Below, in pieces: positions 17,801-26,237 of a DNA stretch of 64,000 bases (positions within the stretch are counted from its first letter, which is position 1; every line of letters begins with the position of its first letter). A model generated the notes under the pieces. The model was not told the DNA's origin. It was given only the letters and a program-made list of their open reading frames with translations, and ran no database searches. Made by a program: the position numbers and the translations under genes. The DNA is from Paenibacillus pini JCM 16418. GTDB lineage: Bacteria > Bacillota > Bacilli > Paenibacillales > Paenibacillaceae. The DNA is taken from NCBI RefSeq assembly GCF_000576305.1, contig NZ_BAVZ01000018.1, forward strand, positions 1 through 64,000. The letters are read 5' to 3'.

Positions 17801-19304
17801 TCATAATGCTACAAAAGAGTCTTATACGTATGATATTACGAGTAGTATAGACTTGACTAAGAACTATGAGTTCGTGATCAAATCGGTCAGTGGCAGCATG
17901 TCATCCACTGGTGTAACGGTAACACCACAAGCAGCGATTACCGTGCCTAATGCACCAACAAATGTAGTAGCCGTTGCTGGAAATGCATCAGCGACAGTGA
18001 GCTTCAACGCACCTTTGAACAATGGTGGAAGTGCAATTACGAGTTACAAAGTGATCTCAAGTCCTGGCGGCATTACAGCGACAGGAAGTGGAAGTCCTAT
18101 ACAGATTACGGGCTTAACGAATGGTACGGCATATACATTTACTGTGATTGCAACGAATGCGAAGGGGAACTCGGTTTCTTCGGTTGCATCGAATGCAGTA
18201 ACACCACAAGCAGCAATTACTGTGCCAAATGCACCAACAAATGTAGTAGCTGTTGCTGGAAACGCATCAGCGACAGTGAGCTTCACCGCACCAGTGAACA
18301 ATGGTGGAAGTCCAATTACGGGCTATAAAGTGACCTCAAGTCCTGGCGGCATTACAGCGACAGGCAGCGGAAGCCCTATACGTATCACTGGCTTAACGAA
18401 TGGCACGGATTATACGTTTACCGTGATTGCAACGAATGCGAAGGGGAACTCGGTTTCATCAGCGGCATCTGCGAAGGTTAGACCGATTGGGTCTTTAACA
18501 CCGACAAATCCAACAACGCCATCAACATCTAATCCGTCAACGTCAACGCCGTCAACGTCAAGTCCATCAACATCACCGACGACACCGCCGACAACAACGC
18601 CGACGGTACCAACGACACCAACAGTACCAACGCCGACACCAGTGGTTGATGTCTTCAAGAGTGATGTTGTAAATACAGCAAACGTAGTTCATGCTTTTGA
18701 GGCGAAGATAGCAGAAGCCAATAAAACGAACGTTAAGAATGAATTAAAGGATATACAAGGGCATTGGGCAGAGAAGACTATGGATACCTTTGTGAAGCTT
18801 AGCATTGTGGAAGGTTATAATGGCAAGGTAAATCCGAATAGTAATATCACACGTGCTGAGTTTGCTACGATGATTTCTCGTGTATTCAATATTAGTGGTG
18901 CTACGAATCAGTCCGTAGCTCTGAAAGATATTAAGAGCCACTGGGCTCAAGAGAATATTGTGAAGCTTGCTAGCTCGGGAATACTTACCGGATATAGTGA
19001 CGGTACCTTTAAGCCGGATAAGACGATTTCGCGTGAAGAAATAGTTTCAATTCTATCGCGTATTGTCTCCTTGGAGAAAGTAAGTAAAGACGTTACTAAA
19101 GGTAAATTCACGGATATATCTAGCGCAAGCTCCTATGCAGTAAATGCAATTAAGGATGCAGGACAGGCTGGTATTATCAGCGGCCGCAATAACGGTGCAT
19201 TTGATCCGCAAGGCAATGCCACACGTGCTGAGGCGCTCACGACGATTCTAAATGTAATGAAGCTTCATCCAGAATTGAACAAGCTGTTAGATAATTTGAA
19301 ATAA
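14877..19304 (+). CDS. SLH-anchored secreted purple-acid-phosphatase-like metallophosphoesterase
   Basis: The 1475-residue exoprotein begins with a signal peptide (about residues 1-36). Two related beta-sandwich modules follow (about 95-280 and 316-490), sharing ITSYF-KT, DDG-YVNG and NVI-AE-HQ patterns and split by Gly/Thr linkers. Next come a purple-acid-phosphatase N-terminal domain (505-620) and the catalytic metallophosphoesterase: TDPQG (633), GDLVDNGD (667), GNHES (700), SGHDHTYTR (818). Three Fn3 domains follow, the last two near-identical, then a Thr/Pro/Ser linker (1208-1255) and three SLH domains (1290, 1348, 1410) for cell-wall anchoring. It probably cleaves phosphate esters outside the cell. 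AAGGGGTG precedes ATG 14877. Transcribed alone. Confidence 0.9.
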   Translation: MRGNMIKKWTTNFASILLMTSLVFPASMGYGVANAEPTTDNEGVVISAPETGDINTEVAIDKEDNVNTQDLGADADTDAAISTLSVAEPIKLIQAGSEWKYAADGKDHQGEFTSKVYDETKWTPGLAPFGYKVSGVDTTNKVAPTDTDFTQVNTITSFGADANNKYITSYFTKTINIDKLEDLDTFTAKFAVDDGMVFYVNGSEVYRAGMGTTDPISYNTFALSGKDLPVIYNSADIPNFSSLLKQYLHNGSNVISAEIHQQTLKSSDLYFDMWLTASPKQTEGGGTGTEPSTGGGTGTETPGAGSGSGQTDAPTTILSKNDTWKYLDNGTDQGTAWRASSFDDSSWSAGKAPLGYPAITTDTFGPIQKTISYGADSTKKYITSYFRKTLTISNLASFKKIVGTFGIDDGLILYVNGVEAYRYNMPDGEANYQTLSATTINSPETVGQDLTTALSGKLVEGSNVIAAEVHQRSLSSSDVYWDMQLIANPADTGTGTPGNPGTPSGGTLPTAISLTYNGDTTTRMGFAWYSDPAVTGTTVEVVEASKVTGNTFPTAGANAYQGSSSPISVYQSSTDKSSGKYTAYADHKVIATGLKPGTSYKYRLGSGVDGQWSEIGTFKTAAANNEEYTFLYTTDPQGTTEAEYVTWRHTLQEAVAKFPALSFMTITGDLVDNGDLENQWKWLLNTPKDIIPNLPLVPALGNHESKANNNFWYHFNLPNISYTGAKPDGSVYSFDYGAAHYMVINTEYNEAKGTDTVYQQQVEWLRNDVAKSDKKWKFVMFHKSPYSVANHYKDTDVLFFQEKLTALFDELGIDVVLSGHDHTYTRTYQMLGGVPQKDNEVDANGNVVNPKGTLYLVSNAAGDKRYTPKAGPFPYAAKYGQPNKEMFTGVTVTDDTLSFKMYTTTETGTTDLFDSYSIKKTSPSPEPVKEAKANITSDGKLTLAWKAPTSGPQVSKYRIYEKNDKLGANWNVTIPHNATKESYTYDITSSIDLTKNYEFVIKSVSGSMSSTGVTVTPQAAITVPNAPTNVVAVAGNASATVSFNAPLNNGGSAITSYKVISSPGGITATGSGSPIQITGLTNGTAYTFTVIATNAKGNSVSSVASNAVTPQAAITVPNAPTNVVAVAGNASATVSFTAPVNNGGSPITGYKVTSSPGGITATGSGSPIRITGLTNGTDYTFTVIATNAKGNSVSSAASAKVRPIGSLTPTNPTTPSTSNPSTSTPSTSSPSTSPTTPPTTTPTVPTTPTVPTPTPVVDVFKSDVVNTANVVHAFEAKIAEANKTNVKNELKDIQGHWAEKTMDTFVKLSIVEGYNGKVNPNSNITRAEFATMISRVFNISGATNQSVALKDIKSHWAQENIVKLASSGILTGYSDGTFKPDKTISREEIVSILSRIVSLEKVSKDVTKGKFTDISSASSYAVNAIKDAGQAGIISGRNNGAFDPQGNATRAEALTTILNVMKLHPELNKLLDNLK
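17935..18478 (+). repeat. Tandem near-identical Fn3-domain coding repeat, period about 279 bp
   Basis: Two copies of a 93-residue Fn3 unit, each starting at VPNAPTNVVAVAGNASATVS, differ at only a few residues, and the DNA differs mostly at third positions. That indicates a recent in-frame duplication within the surface phosphatase gene. Confidence 0.85.
18500..18650 (+). repeat. Low-complexity ACR/CCR repeat encoding a Thr/Pro/Ser linker
   Basis: About 150 bases of short degenerate CCAACG/TCAACG-like units encode a stalk between the Fn3 and SLH domains. It is typical of wall-spanning linkers and could vary in length between strains. Confidence 0.75.
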
Positions 19305-19344
19305 CATTTAGGCACTAACATGGACAAGGATATACATTAAAAAT

Positions 19345-19390
19345 AAGACGAACCTCTGCAATTGCAGTCGTTCGTCTTGTTTTTTTTAAA
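19345..19390. terminator. Bidirectional terminator between convergent genes
   Basis: AAGACGAAC (19345-19353) pairs with GTTCGTCTT (19370-19378) around an inner CTGCAATTGCAG palindrome, and GTTTTTTTT follows. On the reverse strand it follows the AraC-type gene. Confidence 0.85.
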
Positions 19391-19399
19391 TAACTTTAT

Positions 19400-20263
19400 T
19401 TATTTTACAGGAATCCAGATTTCTGAATATAGATCGAGACTAGTAGGATCAGCGTTTGAATAGACTTCCAGCTCGGGCGTACCCGCATGCTCATAGGAAT
19501 TGGAGGGAAACCATTCCGAGAATATTTGTTTCCATACGTTTTGCATCGTGTCCGGCATAGGCCCGTGAACTTCGAATATGGCCCATTTGGATGCAGGAAT
19601 TTCAAGACTTAATAAACCTATAGGTGTTTCACCCACATATTCGGTAGCTATCCAATAATCCATGTGTTGACTAGAGGTTGCCCCTCTCGTATCAACACAT
19701 ACCCCTACTACGCCTTTAATTTCACCATTATTTAGCTTGAATAGCTTGTCGTCTGTACCATCTGCATTAACTTCATCCCACATCTGGGGTATACCTTTAA
19801 GGTTCGCTCCATTAACTAATGAGAATTCTCGTTTAATTCCGACAACGCTGAAACCTGCTCTTTCAACAATATTGTACTTCATGGGTTCTGCCCCTTTCAG
19901 ACTCACCTGAATAACCAGGCGGTTATAAGAATTCAGCTTTCCTATATTCTTTCGGACTTCACTAGGTGACACGCCATGTTGTTTACGAAAGGCTTTAGAA
20001 AAAGCCTCGGGAGTGTCGTAGCCATAAGTATAGGCGAGGTCAATGATTTTGCGATCCGTATTGATTAACTCTTGTGCAACCAGCGTTAATCGCCTACGAC
20101 GAATGTATTCACCAACTGAGGTGTCCGTTAATAGCGCGAATACTCTTTGAAATTGGAATGCCGATGAATTCGCTTGTTCAGCGATACTTTCAATCGAGAT
20201 ATCTTCCAGTAAATGCTCCTCCATGTATTCAATAGCCTTCTGTAACGATTCAACCCAGCCCAT
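19400..20263 (-). CDS. AraC-family regulator with GyrI-like effector domain
   Basis: The 287-residue protein has an N-terminal AraC DNA-binding domain (residues about 5-105: two helix-turn-helices, with YTYGYDTPEAFSKAFRKQHGVSPSE as the second, quoted in part) and a C-terminal GyrI-like/SOUL-type ligand pocket (YNIVERAGFSVVGIKREFS to the end, about 130-287). This is the Rob/BmrR-like arrangement for sensing hydrophobic compounds. AAGGGAG lies 9 bases before ATG 20263; GTG 20272 is too close to the site. The target genes are not evident, because neighbours are a convergent phosphatase and a DedA protein. Confidence 0.88.
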   Translation of the reverse strand: MGWVESLQKAIEYMEEHLLEDISIESIAEQANSSAFQFQRVFALLTDTSVGEYIRRRRLTLVAQELINTDRKIIDLAYTYGYDTPEAFSKAFRKQHGVSPSEVRKNIGKLNSYNRLVIQVSLKGAEPMKYNIVERAGFSVVGIKREFSLVNGANLKGIPQMWDEVNADGTDDKLFKLNNGEIKGVVGVCVDTRGATSSQHMDYWIATEYVGETPIGLLSLEIPASKWAIFEVHGPMPDTMQNVWKQIFSEWFPSNSYEHAGTPELEVYSNADPTSLDLYSEIWIPVK

Positions 20264-20402
20264 GTTGCTCACTCCCTTGATGAAATCTTACTATCTTTGT
20301 TTTGCTAAATCCTGTCTATCTGTGCTTTGTTTAGACCTTTCTAATCACCGAAATGCATGGACTGGAATGAACAATAAAAGGATTCATTTTAAGTTAAGTG
20401 AA

Positions 20403-21019
20403 TCAGCGATATAGCTTTCGTATCCTCTTATAAATCGCTTCTTTATTTCTTCTAATGAGGAATACGATTATACATCCTACCGTCAAGATGATGATAGCAG
20501 TGAAAGAATATTGAGAAATGATATGTAGCAAGTGTTCTATTTTTGTACCAAAAATCCTTCCAATTGAGACATACACAATAACCCATAGCATTCCACCGAT
20601 ACAATTGTATATAAAAAATATGCGTTTTTGTACTTGGAGAATACCAGATACATAGCCAGTGAAATGTCTCAATCCGGGAATGAAATAGCTGACAAAAATC
20701 AATTTGGTCCCATATGTATCAAACCATATCGTAATTTTCGTGATTCGATTCTGATTCATAAAAAAGTATTTTCCGTACTTTTCAAAGAATGGAGTGCCCA
20801 GTTTAAAGCCAATATAATATGTAATCGTTGTTCCAATGATTGCTCCAATATAAGAGAAAAAGATGATATGTAGGATGTTGAAATTTCCGATTGTAGATAG
20901 GTGGCCAGAAACGGCCATAGCTAGTTCCCCAGGAAAGGTATAGCCAAGGATTCAGAAAATAATCCAAAGAATAAAACTAAATATCCGTATTGTTCAAAAA
21001 GACTGCTAATCCATTCCAT
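20403..21019 (-). pseudogene. DedA-family membrane protein with N-terminal frameshift
   Basis: GAGGAG and ATG 21019 begin MEWISSLFEQYGYLVLFFGL, the normal DedA start, but the frame stops at a TAG after SLAIPFLGN, near 20920. The frame from 20918 continues with the rest of the family (LSTIGNFNILHIIFFSYIGA onward; FIPGLRHFTGYVSG). One extra C in TTTCCTGGGG, near 20930, would give the conserved PFPGELAMAVSG and a continuous 205-residue protein. DedA/SNARE-associated proteins are flippase-like membrane proteins for undecaprenyl phosphate or phospholipids. The break is either a sequence error or inactivation. Confidence 0.85.
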
Positions 21020-21207
21020 GCTTTAAACTCCTCATAAGTATTGGTTAGGGTAAGTTACTCATCCTGTTACATCGTATAACAAACACAGAGTAACGGTAAC
21101 TGACTGTAGTCTAGTGAAGCCCTAGACCTTGGTCTTGGAAGGTTTATTTACATATGTCATATGGACATGACTAGGGTGTTTGAGCTTGGAATGACCCTCT
21201 ACCACAT

Positions 21208-21250
21208 AAAAGAGGCATCTTCCTTCCCATAAGGAAAAAAAGATGCCTTG
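21208..21250 (-). terminator. Terminator of the DUF4023 gene
   Basis: AGGCATCTT (21213-21221) plus CCTT pairs with AAGG plus AAGATGCCT (21240-21248). Read on the reverse strand it ends in CTCTTTTAT, 20 bases after the small gene's stop. Confidence 0.7.
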
Positions 21251-21268
21251 TCTTGTCTGGTTACTTGT

Positions 21269-21406
21269 TTATTGTTTATTTATTCGTACCATGTTGCTTA
21301 GTTGGCAGACTGAATTAGGCTGACCTTTGCCATTATGCTCTTTGTTCTTACGATCTTTCTCTTGGGTCTCGTGGACCTTCTCTACGAACTCATGTGTATC
21401 CGTCAT
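21269..21406 (-). CDS. DUF4023 family micro-protein
   Basis: The 45-residue frame begins MTDTHEFVEKVHETQEKDRK and continues NKEHNGKGQPN. Small, charged, one-helix Bacillales proteins of the DUF4023 family begin the same way (THEFVEKLH-TQ, then K-NK-HQGKG-P). AAGGAGG lies 8-9 bases before ATG 21406 and a terminator follows, so it is an independent gene. The C-terminal part, with a Cys and VRINKQ, is longer than usual. Function is unknown in the whole family. Confidence 0.75.
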   Translation of the reverse strand: MTDTHEFVEKVHETQEKDRKNKEHNGKGQPNSVCQLSNMVRINKQ

Positions 21407-21550
21407 TGCTTTCCATCCTCCTTATCATAGCAAGTAGTCATACCTTGTTACTATGACCAACAAGTCCTATTGGAATGCACGTAGAGGTGAGATATAAGGG
21501 CCTTTCATTTGCTTTTTGCTAATAGAAGATCATTCATTCGTATCGAATAA

Positions 21551-22639
21551 TCACGAATATAGGGAAGTTAGTCGGGCTGCAGCCTGACTCCACGTAAAAT
21601 GCTGAAGTACACTGCTGCGGCCGCGCTCACCCATGGTACGTCGCAGTTCCTTGCTCCGTCCTAATTTAATCAGATACTCCGCAAACCGATCAGGACTCTG
21701 GTAAGCATTCACCAGATAACCATTGCTACCGTGCTTCACGATCTCAGGAATTCCACCAATTCTTGAAGCTATAACGGGCAGGCCTGTTGCCATCGCTTCT
21801 ACATTGACTAGTCCAAAGGCCTCATGTTGTTGTGAAGGGCAAACAAAGCAATCCGCCATCCGGTAAATGTTGTGAATTTCAGAATGCTGTTTCTTACCGA
21901 CCCATGTTACAGGCACGCCTAGCTGTGCTGCTTGTGTGCGCAGCTTCTTCATATAAGAGGTACTTCCTTGGCCAGCAATGATAAGGTGGAGGGGTATCTG
22001 CTTATGGGCAAGGGATGCGGCCCTCAATAGTACAGGAACCCCCTTACGAGGTATAATCCGACCTACGAACAGGACGGTAAAGACTTGACGAATACCATGT
22101 TTTTGCCGAGCGCTTAAACGCTCTGATGCATTTGGGACGTGGAATCTGTTGATATCTACTCCAAGTTCAGCCGTTCGAATTTTGTGAGCCTGAGTCGGGA
22201 AACGGCTAGTTAATTTGTACTTCAGTGAGCTGCTGTTAGCGATGATAAGTTTGGCATGCTTCAAGCTGCTGTCCACAAGACTGGTTTTGGGCACGAATGT
22301 GAGTGAATGGAGGTAAAGGATCACCATCATACGCGGATTTGCTTTTTGAATTGATGCCATGTAGTGGGGGCGATTGTCTACTTGAATTACATCATATGAT
22401 TTTCCTTTTATAAAACGCAGCACAGACGCAATATACACTTGGGAGCTCCCCGAGGGGATTCTTTCGATGGTTACACTAGATTCCATACTACGCATGGGTA
22501 GTCCCTTTGATGCCCTGCTCAGGACAGTTACTTTGTGATGTTTGGCGAGCTGCTTAGCGATAGCTAGAATGCAAATTTCAACGGATCCACTACCTGGAAC
22601 AGGGATTTGCTCAGGTGCAACAATTAATATATTTAATAT
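21551..22639 (-). CDS. Glycosyltransferase family 4, CotSA-like, non-standard start
   Basis: The protein is a GT-B glycosyltransferase: VLFVGRIIPRKGVPVLLRAA in the donor half, then HEAFGLVNVEAMATGLPVIA with the E-x7-E motif. Its first ATG is at 22495, but coding with perfect family similarity extends 48 codons further: LNILIVAPEQIPVPGSGS and VTVLSR. AGGAGGAG sits just before an ATA TTA AAT ATA run at 22639-22628, where a normal ATG/TTG is missing. So translation starts at a rare codon, or a start codon has been lost (TTG to TTA would explain it). The family includes the spore-coat protein CotSA; the divergent YheC/D neighbour fits a spore role. Donor and acceptor are unknown. Confidence 0.8.
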   Translation of the reverse strand: MLNILIVAPEQIPVPGSGSVEICILAIAKQLAKHHKVTVLSRASKGLPMRSMESSVTIERIPSGSSQVYIASVLRFIKGKSYDVIQVDNRPHYMASIQKANPRMMVILYLHSLTFVPKTSLVDSSLKHAKLIIANSSSLKYKLTSRFPTQAHKIRTAELGVDINRFHVPNASERLSARQKHGIRQVFTVLFVGRIIPRKGVPVLLRAASLAHKQIPLHLIIAGQGSTSYMKKLRTQAAQLGVPVTWVGKKQHSEIHNIYRMADCFVCPSQQHEAFGLVNVEAMATGLPVIASRIGGIPEIVKHGSNGYLVNAYQSPDRFAEYLIKLGRSKELRRTMGERGRSSVLQHFTWSQAAARLTSLYS

Positions 22640-22708
22640 TTCTTTCTCCTCCTGCTCTCCAGTTCGTTCATATATTCGGACCGCTCTACTATTTATGCAA
22701 TACGCTCT

Positions 22709-22740
22709 GAGAGAGTATAGTCTCTCATCTTCATAAGATG
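22709..22740. repeat. Two adjoining hairpins in the divergent spore-coat-type region
   Basis: GAGAGA-N6-TCTCTC (22709-22726) and CATCTT-CAT-AAGATG (22726-22740) share one base, between the divergent glycosyltransferase and YheC/D genes. They may be regulatory; no T-run follows. I see no convincing promoter boxes here. Confidence 0.35.
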
Positions 22741-22858
22741 CCTATTATGGTGTGAAATGTATGAATGTCCTTTCCGAATGGAGAAATACAGCATAGGATG
22801 TACAGACTTTTCAAAGCTGCAATGAAATCAAGGATAGTCTGAGGGAGAGACGGATGAG

Positions 22859-23610
22859 ATGAGGGAAAAGAAGCCACGTACGGTATTAATGAGCAAATGG
22901 ACAAAGACGAAGGTGCTGCTTGGCAGCAAGATGGCGAGGCCATTTATACCGGATACACGTAGATTCAATAAATCCACCTTGAGAATGATGCTGAATTCTT
23001 ACAGTATGGTCTATGTAAAACCAGAAGTTGGAACCTTTGGCAACGGAGTCATTCGCGTGGAACAAATAAAATCTGGAGGATATACGTATCAGCTTGAGAC
23101 GAAGGTCAGTAAGTTCAAGGATTACGATTCACTTCACAGTTCTCTTCAACAAATTACGAGAAAGAAAAGCTACCTTATACAGAAGGGAATTCATTTGGTT
23201 AAGTACAATAAGCGTTGTTTTGATATTCGTGTAATGGTACAGCTGAGCCCGAAGGGAAATGGGAAACAACAGGGTTAATCGGGAGAGTGGCTCATCCAGG
23301 TAAAATTGTGACTAATTATCACAGCGGCGGTAAACCTATGGATGTAAAGCGACTACTCGCCACGCATCTTTCATCGAGTGAAATGGAGAAAGTAATTCGC
23401 ACCTTGAATGATTTAGGTGAAGGAACCGGAAAATTTCTTCATAACAAATATCCTGGATTCAGACAAATTGGGCTAGACATTGGTTTTGACCGTACATGGA
23501 CACCTTGGATTATTGAAGTGAATACGAATCCAGATCCGTATATATTTAACCAACTAACAGACAAGTCGATGTATCATAAGGTTATGAAATATAAACGGGC
23601 TGCGAAGTAG
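22859..23610 (+). pseudogene. YheC/YheD-family ATP-grasp spore-coat-associated protein, frameshifted
   Basis: The first frame (22859-23278) runs through YVKPEVGTFGNGVIRV and RCFDIRVMVQLSPKG, then leaves the family and stops. The second (from about 23260 to 23610) continues with RVAHPGKIVTNYHSGGK and ends with the ATP-grasp metal-binding signature WIIEVNTNPDP. One extra A in GGGAAATGGG, near 23258, gives SPKGKWETTGLIGRV and an unbroken 250-residue protein. YheC/D proteins are ATP-grasp enzymes linked to the endospore coat of Bacillales. ATG 22859 follows GGGAG. Whether the break is real is open. Confidence 0.85.
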
Positions 23611-23771
23611 GCCTGAGCATATATGTACTACATGAATAGGGGCCTAAGGTCTCTTTTTTTATGCATTGAGGACAACTATTGAGCCTGATTTGTAATAGAA
23701 ATGACCGACTATGTATGCTAGTATTTGGAAAATGAGGATGTGTATTCAAAACTTTGAAGGTGGGTGTCGTC

Positions 23772-24563
23772 TTGACAGAACATATGAGGGAACCAGTCAT
23801 TTCTATGCGCAAGCTTGAGATGAGTTATGGAAATAAGCCTGTTCTACGAGGCGTTGATCTGGAAGTTTACGCAGGACAAATTATCGGCTATATCGGTCCG
23901 AACGGGGCGGGAAAGAGTACGACAGTTAAAATTATGTTAGGACTTGTAGAGGGCTACAGAGGAGAAGTACGCATATTCGGCAAGGATATAGCCGATGAAA
24001 ATATCGATTATAAACGCCGTATTGGTTATGTTCCTGAAGTGGCTGAACTCTATGATAGCCTCACCGCGCAGGAGTATTTAACATTTATCGGAGAGTTATA
24101 TGGCTTGGAGCAACGAAAGGCTGATCACAAAGCGAGACGTTTAATGGATAAGTTTGGCCTCGAGGAGGTGTACTTCAATCGCATTTCATCCTTTAGTAAA
24201 GGTATGCGCCAGAAAGTGATGCTCATCTCAAGCCTCCTGCATAATCCAGATATCCTCTTTCTAGATGAGCCACTAAGTGGACTGGATGCGAATAGTGTAA
24301 TGGTCGTTAAAGAGATTCTCGCCTGCCTTGCTGCAGAAGGCAAAACTATTTTTTATTCATCGCATATTATGGATGTCGTAGAGAAGATTAGTAGCCGCAT
24401 TATACTACTGAATGGTGGATATATTGTAGCCGATGGTAGCTTCCAAGAGCTGCGCTCGCAATCGCATGAAGGAACACTGGAAGATATTTTTAACGAGCTT
24501 ACAGGCTTCCATGAGCATAAGGCTGTGGCTGAGAAATTTGTTTCGATTGTGCAAGAGGTGTAG
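23772..24563 (+). CDS. ABC transporter ATP-binding protein (ABC-2 type)
   Basis: The 263-residue ATPase has Walker A GPNGAGKST (near residue 42), the signature FSKGMRQKV, Walker B ILFLDEPLSGLD and the switch His in SSHIMD. The plan is that of CcmA/NatA-type exporters. TTG 23772 has AAGGTGGG 8 bases upstream and is preferred to TTG 23754, which overlaps that site. The stop is 3 bases before the permease gene, so the two form an operon and a complete exporter. The substrate is unknown; antibiotic, lipid or protein export are all possible. Confidence 0.9.
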   Translation: MTEHMREPVISMRKLEMSYGNKPVLRGVDLEVYAGQIIGYIGPNGAGKSTTVKIMLGLVEGYRGEVRIFGKDIADENIDYKRRIGYVPEVAELYDSLTAQEYLTFIGELYGLEQRKADHKARRLMDKFGLEEVYFNRISSFSKGMRQKVMLISSLLHNPDILFLDEPLSGLDANSVMVVKEILACLAAEGKTIFYSSHIMDVVEKISSRIILLNGGYIVADGSFQELRSQSHEGTLEDIFNELTGFHEHKAVAEKFVSIVQEV

Positions 24564-24566
24564 CTC

Positions 24567-26213
24567 ATGAGGGACTTTAAGAGTTTGATGCTACTAGATC
24601 GGTTTGAGAGATTGTTCGAACGAGGCGGTGTGGATTATAAAGTCATGCGGCGGATTTTAGAAGTAAAGCTGATGATGGATGGACGTCGCGTTCCCACCTT
24701 GGTTGGTAAATCATCGAATAAGCCCGAAAATCCAGATCGTAACAACTTTATTCGCTCACTGTGGCTTTATGTAGTACTCAGTATCATTTTGGTGCCGTTT
24801 GTCGTGATGGGTCAGAACTATATGTTTCAAATGAGTCTAATATTCGGCATCCTTATATTTATGATTACCACGGCACTAATCTCTGATTTTTCTTCGGTGT
24901 TACTGGATATACGGGATCGCAATATTTTATATTCCAAGCCAGTGAATGGCCTTACGATCAATATGGCCAAGGCAATACATATCGGAATCTATTTATTTTT
25001 TATTACGGGATCATTGACGATAGCTCCACTTGTAGCAGGTTTAGTTCGTCATGGTATTCTGTTTCTACTATTGTTTCTCATAACCATTGTTCTCATGGAT
25101 CTATTTATCGTTGTTCTAACAGCCGTACTCTATTGGTTCGTGCTCCGCTTCTTCGATGGGGAGAAGCTCAAAGATATCATTAACTATGTACAAATTGGTC
25201 TTACGATTGGAATGACGATTGGATATCAGGTTGTTTCGAGAATGTTTAGTGTGACCAATTTTAAGATTGAGTTTAAGCCGGAATGGTGGCAATTCATGAT
25301 CTTTCCTGCATGGTTTGCAGCTCCCTTTGAATGGTTATTCAATGGGAATAGCCAACCATCCATTATTCTATTTAGTATACTTGCGTTGGTTGTCCCTGTG
25401 CTCGCTGTGAGGCTCTATATGGCTATGATGCCTTCATTCGAACATCATTTACAGAAGCTGTCTCAGATTAGCAGTGTGCGAGAGCCTAGTCGGTTTAGTA
25501 TTGCAGCGTGGATGGGAGGTATTTTTTGCACCACTCGGGAAGAGAGCTTATTCTACCGATTTGCCTCCAATATGATGAAGAATGAGCGAGACTTCAAACT
25601 GAAGGTGTATCCTTCACTCGGCCTCGCGTTCATATTTCCCTTTATCTTTATGTTTAACGGATTGCATAACGGGGGATGGCAGAATATGATGTCTGGTTCA
25701 TCATACTTGTTTATTTACTTTTGTGGCATGATGATTCCAACCATCGTCATGATGCTGAAATTCTCAGGAAATCATAAAGGGGCATGGATTTACAATACAA
25801 TTCCTCTGCAGGATCAGTCATCTATCTTTAAAGGAACACTCAAAGCGTCTATTATGCGTCTGATGGTTCCCATTTATCTTATTGAAAGCATTGTATTTAT
25901 CATTTTATTCGGTGTAAGAATCATACCTGATCTCTTTGTGGTCTGGGTGACGATGATGCTATACACGGTCGTTAGTTACAAAATGATGCGCAAAGCGCTA
26001 CCGTTCTCTGAACCGTTCCAGACCGCTCAACACAATCAGTTCGGAGTCACCCTTTTGCTGATGTTCATCTTGGCTGCCTTTGCGGGGATACATCTGGTGT
26101 GTGCACAGTTCACCTATGGCGTCTTAGTACTATTAATTGTCATGATTGTTGCAAACGTAGTGACATGGAAACTGGCCTTTCGTAGCCCACACCCTAAGTC
26201 CTTCAAGGCATAG
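24567..26213 (+). CDS. ABC-2 type transporter permease
   Basis: The 548-residue membrane protein has about 12 hydrophobic segments in two clusters (residues 65-270 and 345-540) separated by a cytoplasmic stretch that begins after MMPSFEHHLQKL. It carries an N-terminal 50-residue cytoplasmic region and no ATPase motifs. Its gene starts 3 bases after the ATPase gene, so it is the partner of that subunit. I cannot name a closer family than the long bacterial ABC permeases of Firmicutes. GAGGTG precedes the ATG at a distance of 6 bases. Confidence 0.85.
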   Translation: MRDFKSLMLLDRFERLFERGGVDYKVMRRILEVKLMMDGRRVPTLVGKSSNKPENPDRNNFIRSLWLYVVLSIILVPFVVMGQNYMFQMSLIFGILIFMITTALISDFSSVLLDIRDRNILYSKPVNGLTINMAKAIHIGIYLFFITGSLTIAPLVAGLVRHGILFLLLFLITIVLMDLFIVVLTAVLYWFVLRFFDGEKLKDIINYVQIGLTIGMTIGYQVVSRMFSVTNFKIEFKPEWWQFMIFPAWFAAPFEWLFNGNSQPSIILFSILALVVPVLAVRLYMAMMPSFEHHLQKLSQISSVREPSRFSIAAWMGGIFCTTREESLFYRFASNMMKNERDFKLKVYPSLGLAFIFPFIFMFNGLHNGGWQNMMSGSSYLFIYFCGMMIPTIVMMLKFSGNHKGAWIYNTIPLQDQSSIFKGTLKASIMRLMVPIYLIESIVFIILFGVRIIPDLFVVWVTMMLYTVVSYKMMRKALPFSEPFQTAQHNQFGVTLLLMFILAAFAGIHLVCAQFTYGVLVLLIVMIVANVVTWKLAFRSPHPKSFKA

Positions 26214-26237
26214 ACTGGGATGAGGGAGGTTTGTCAA

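Noticed and set aside
17935..18478. CRISPR-like or mobile tandem repeat
   Set aside because: The period is 279 bp, in frame, and encodes Fn3 domains; it is a coding duplication.
18410..18658. 82-residue Val/Gly/Asp-rich reverse frame
   Set aside because: It is the complement of the Thr/Pro/Ser linker; composition follows from the repeat.
21020..21207. Possible gene or RNA in the gap behind DedA
   Set aside because: No frame with a ribosome site, no hairpin with T-run and no promoter pair that I can support.
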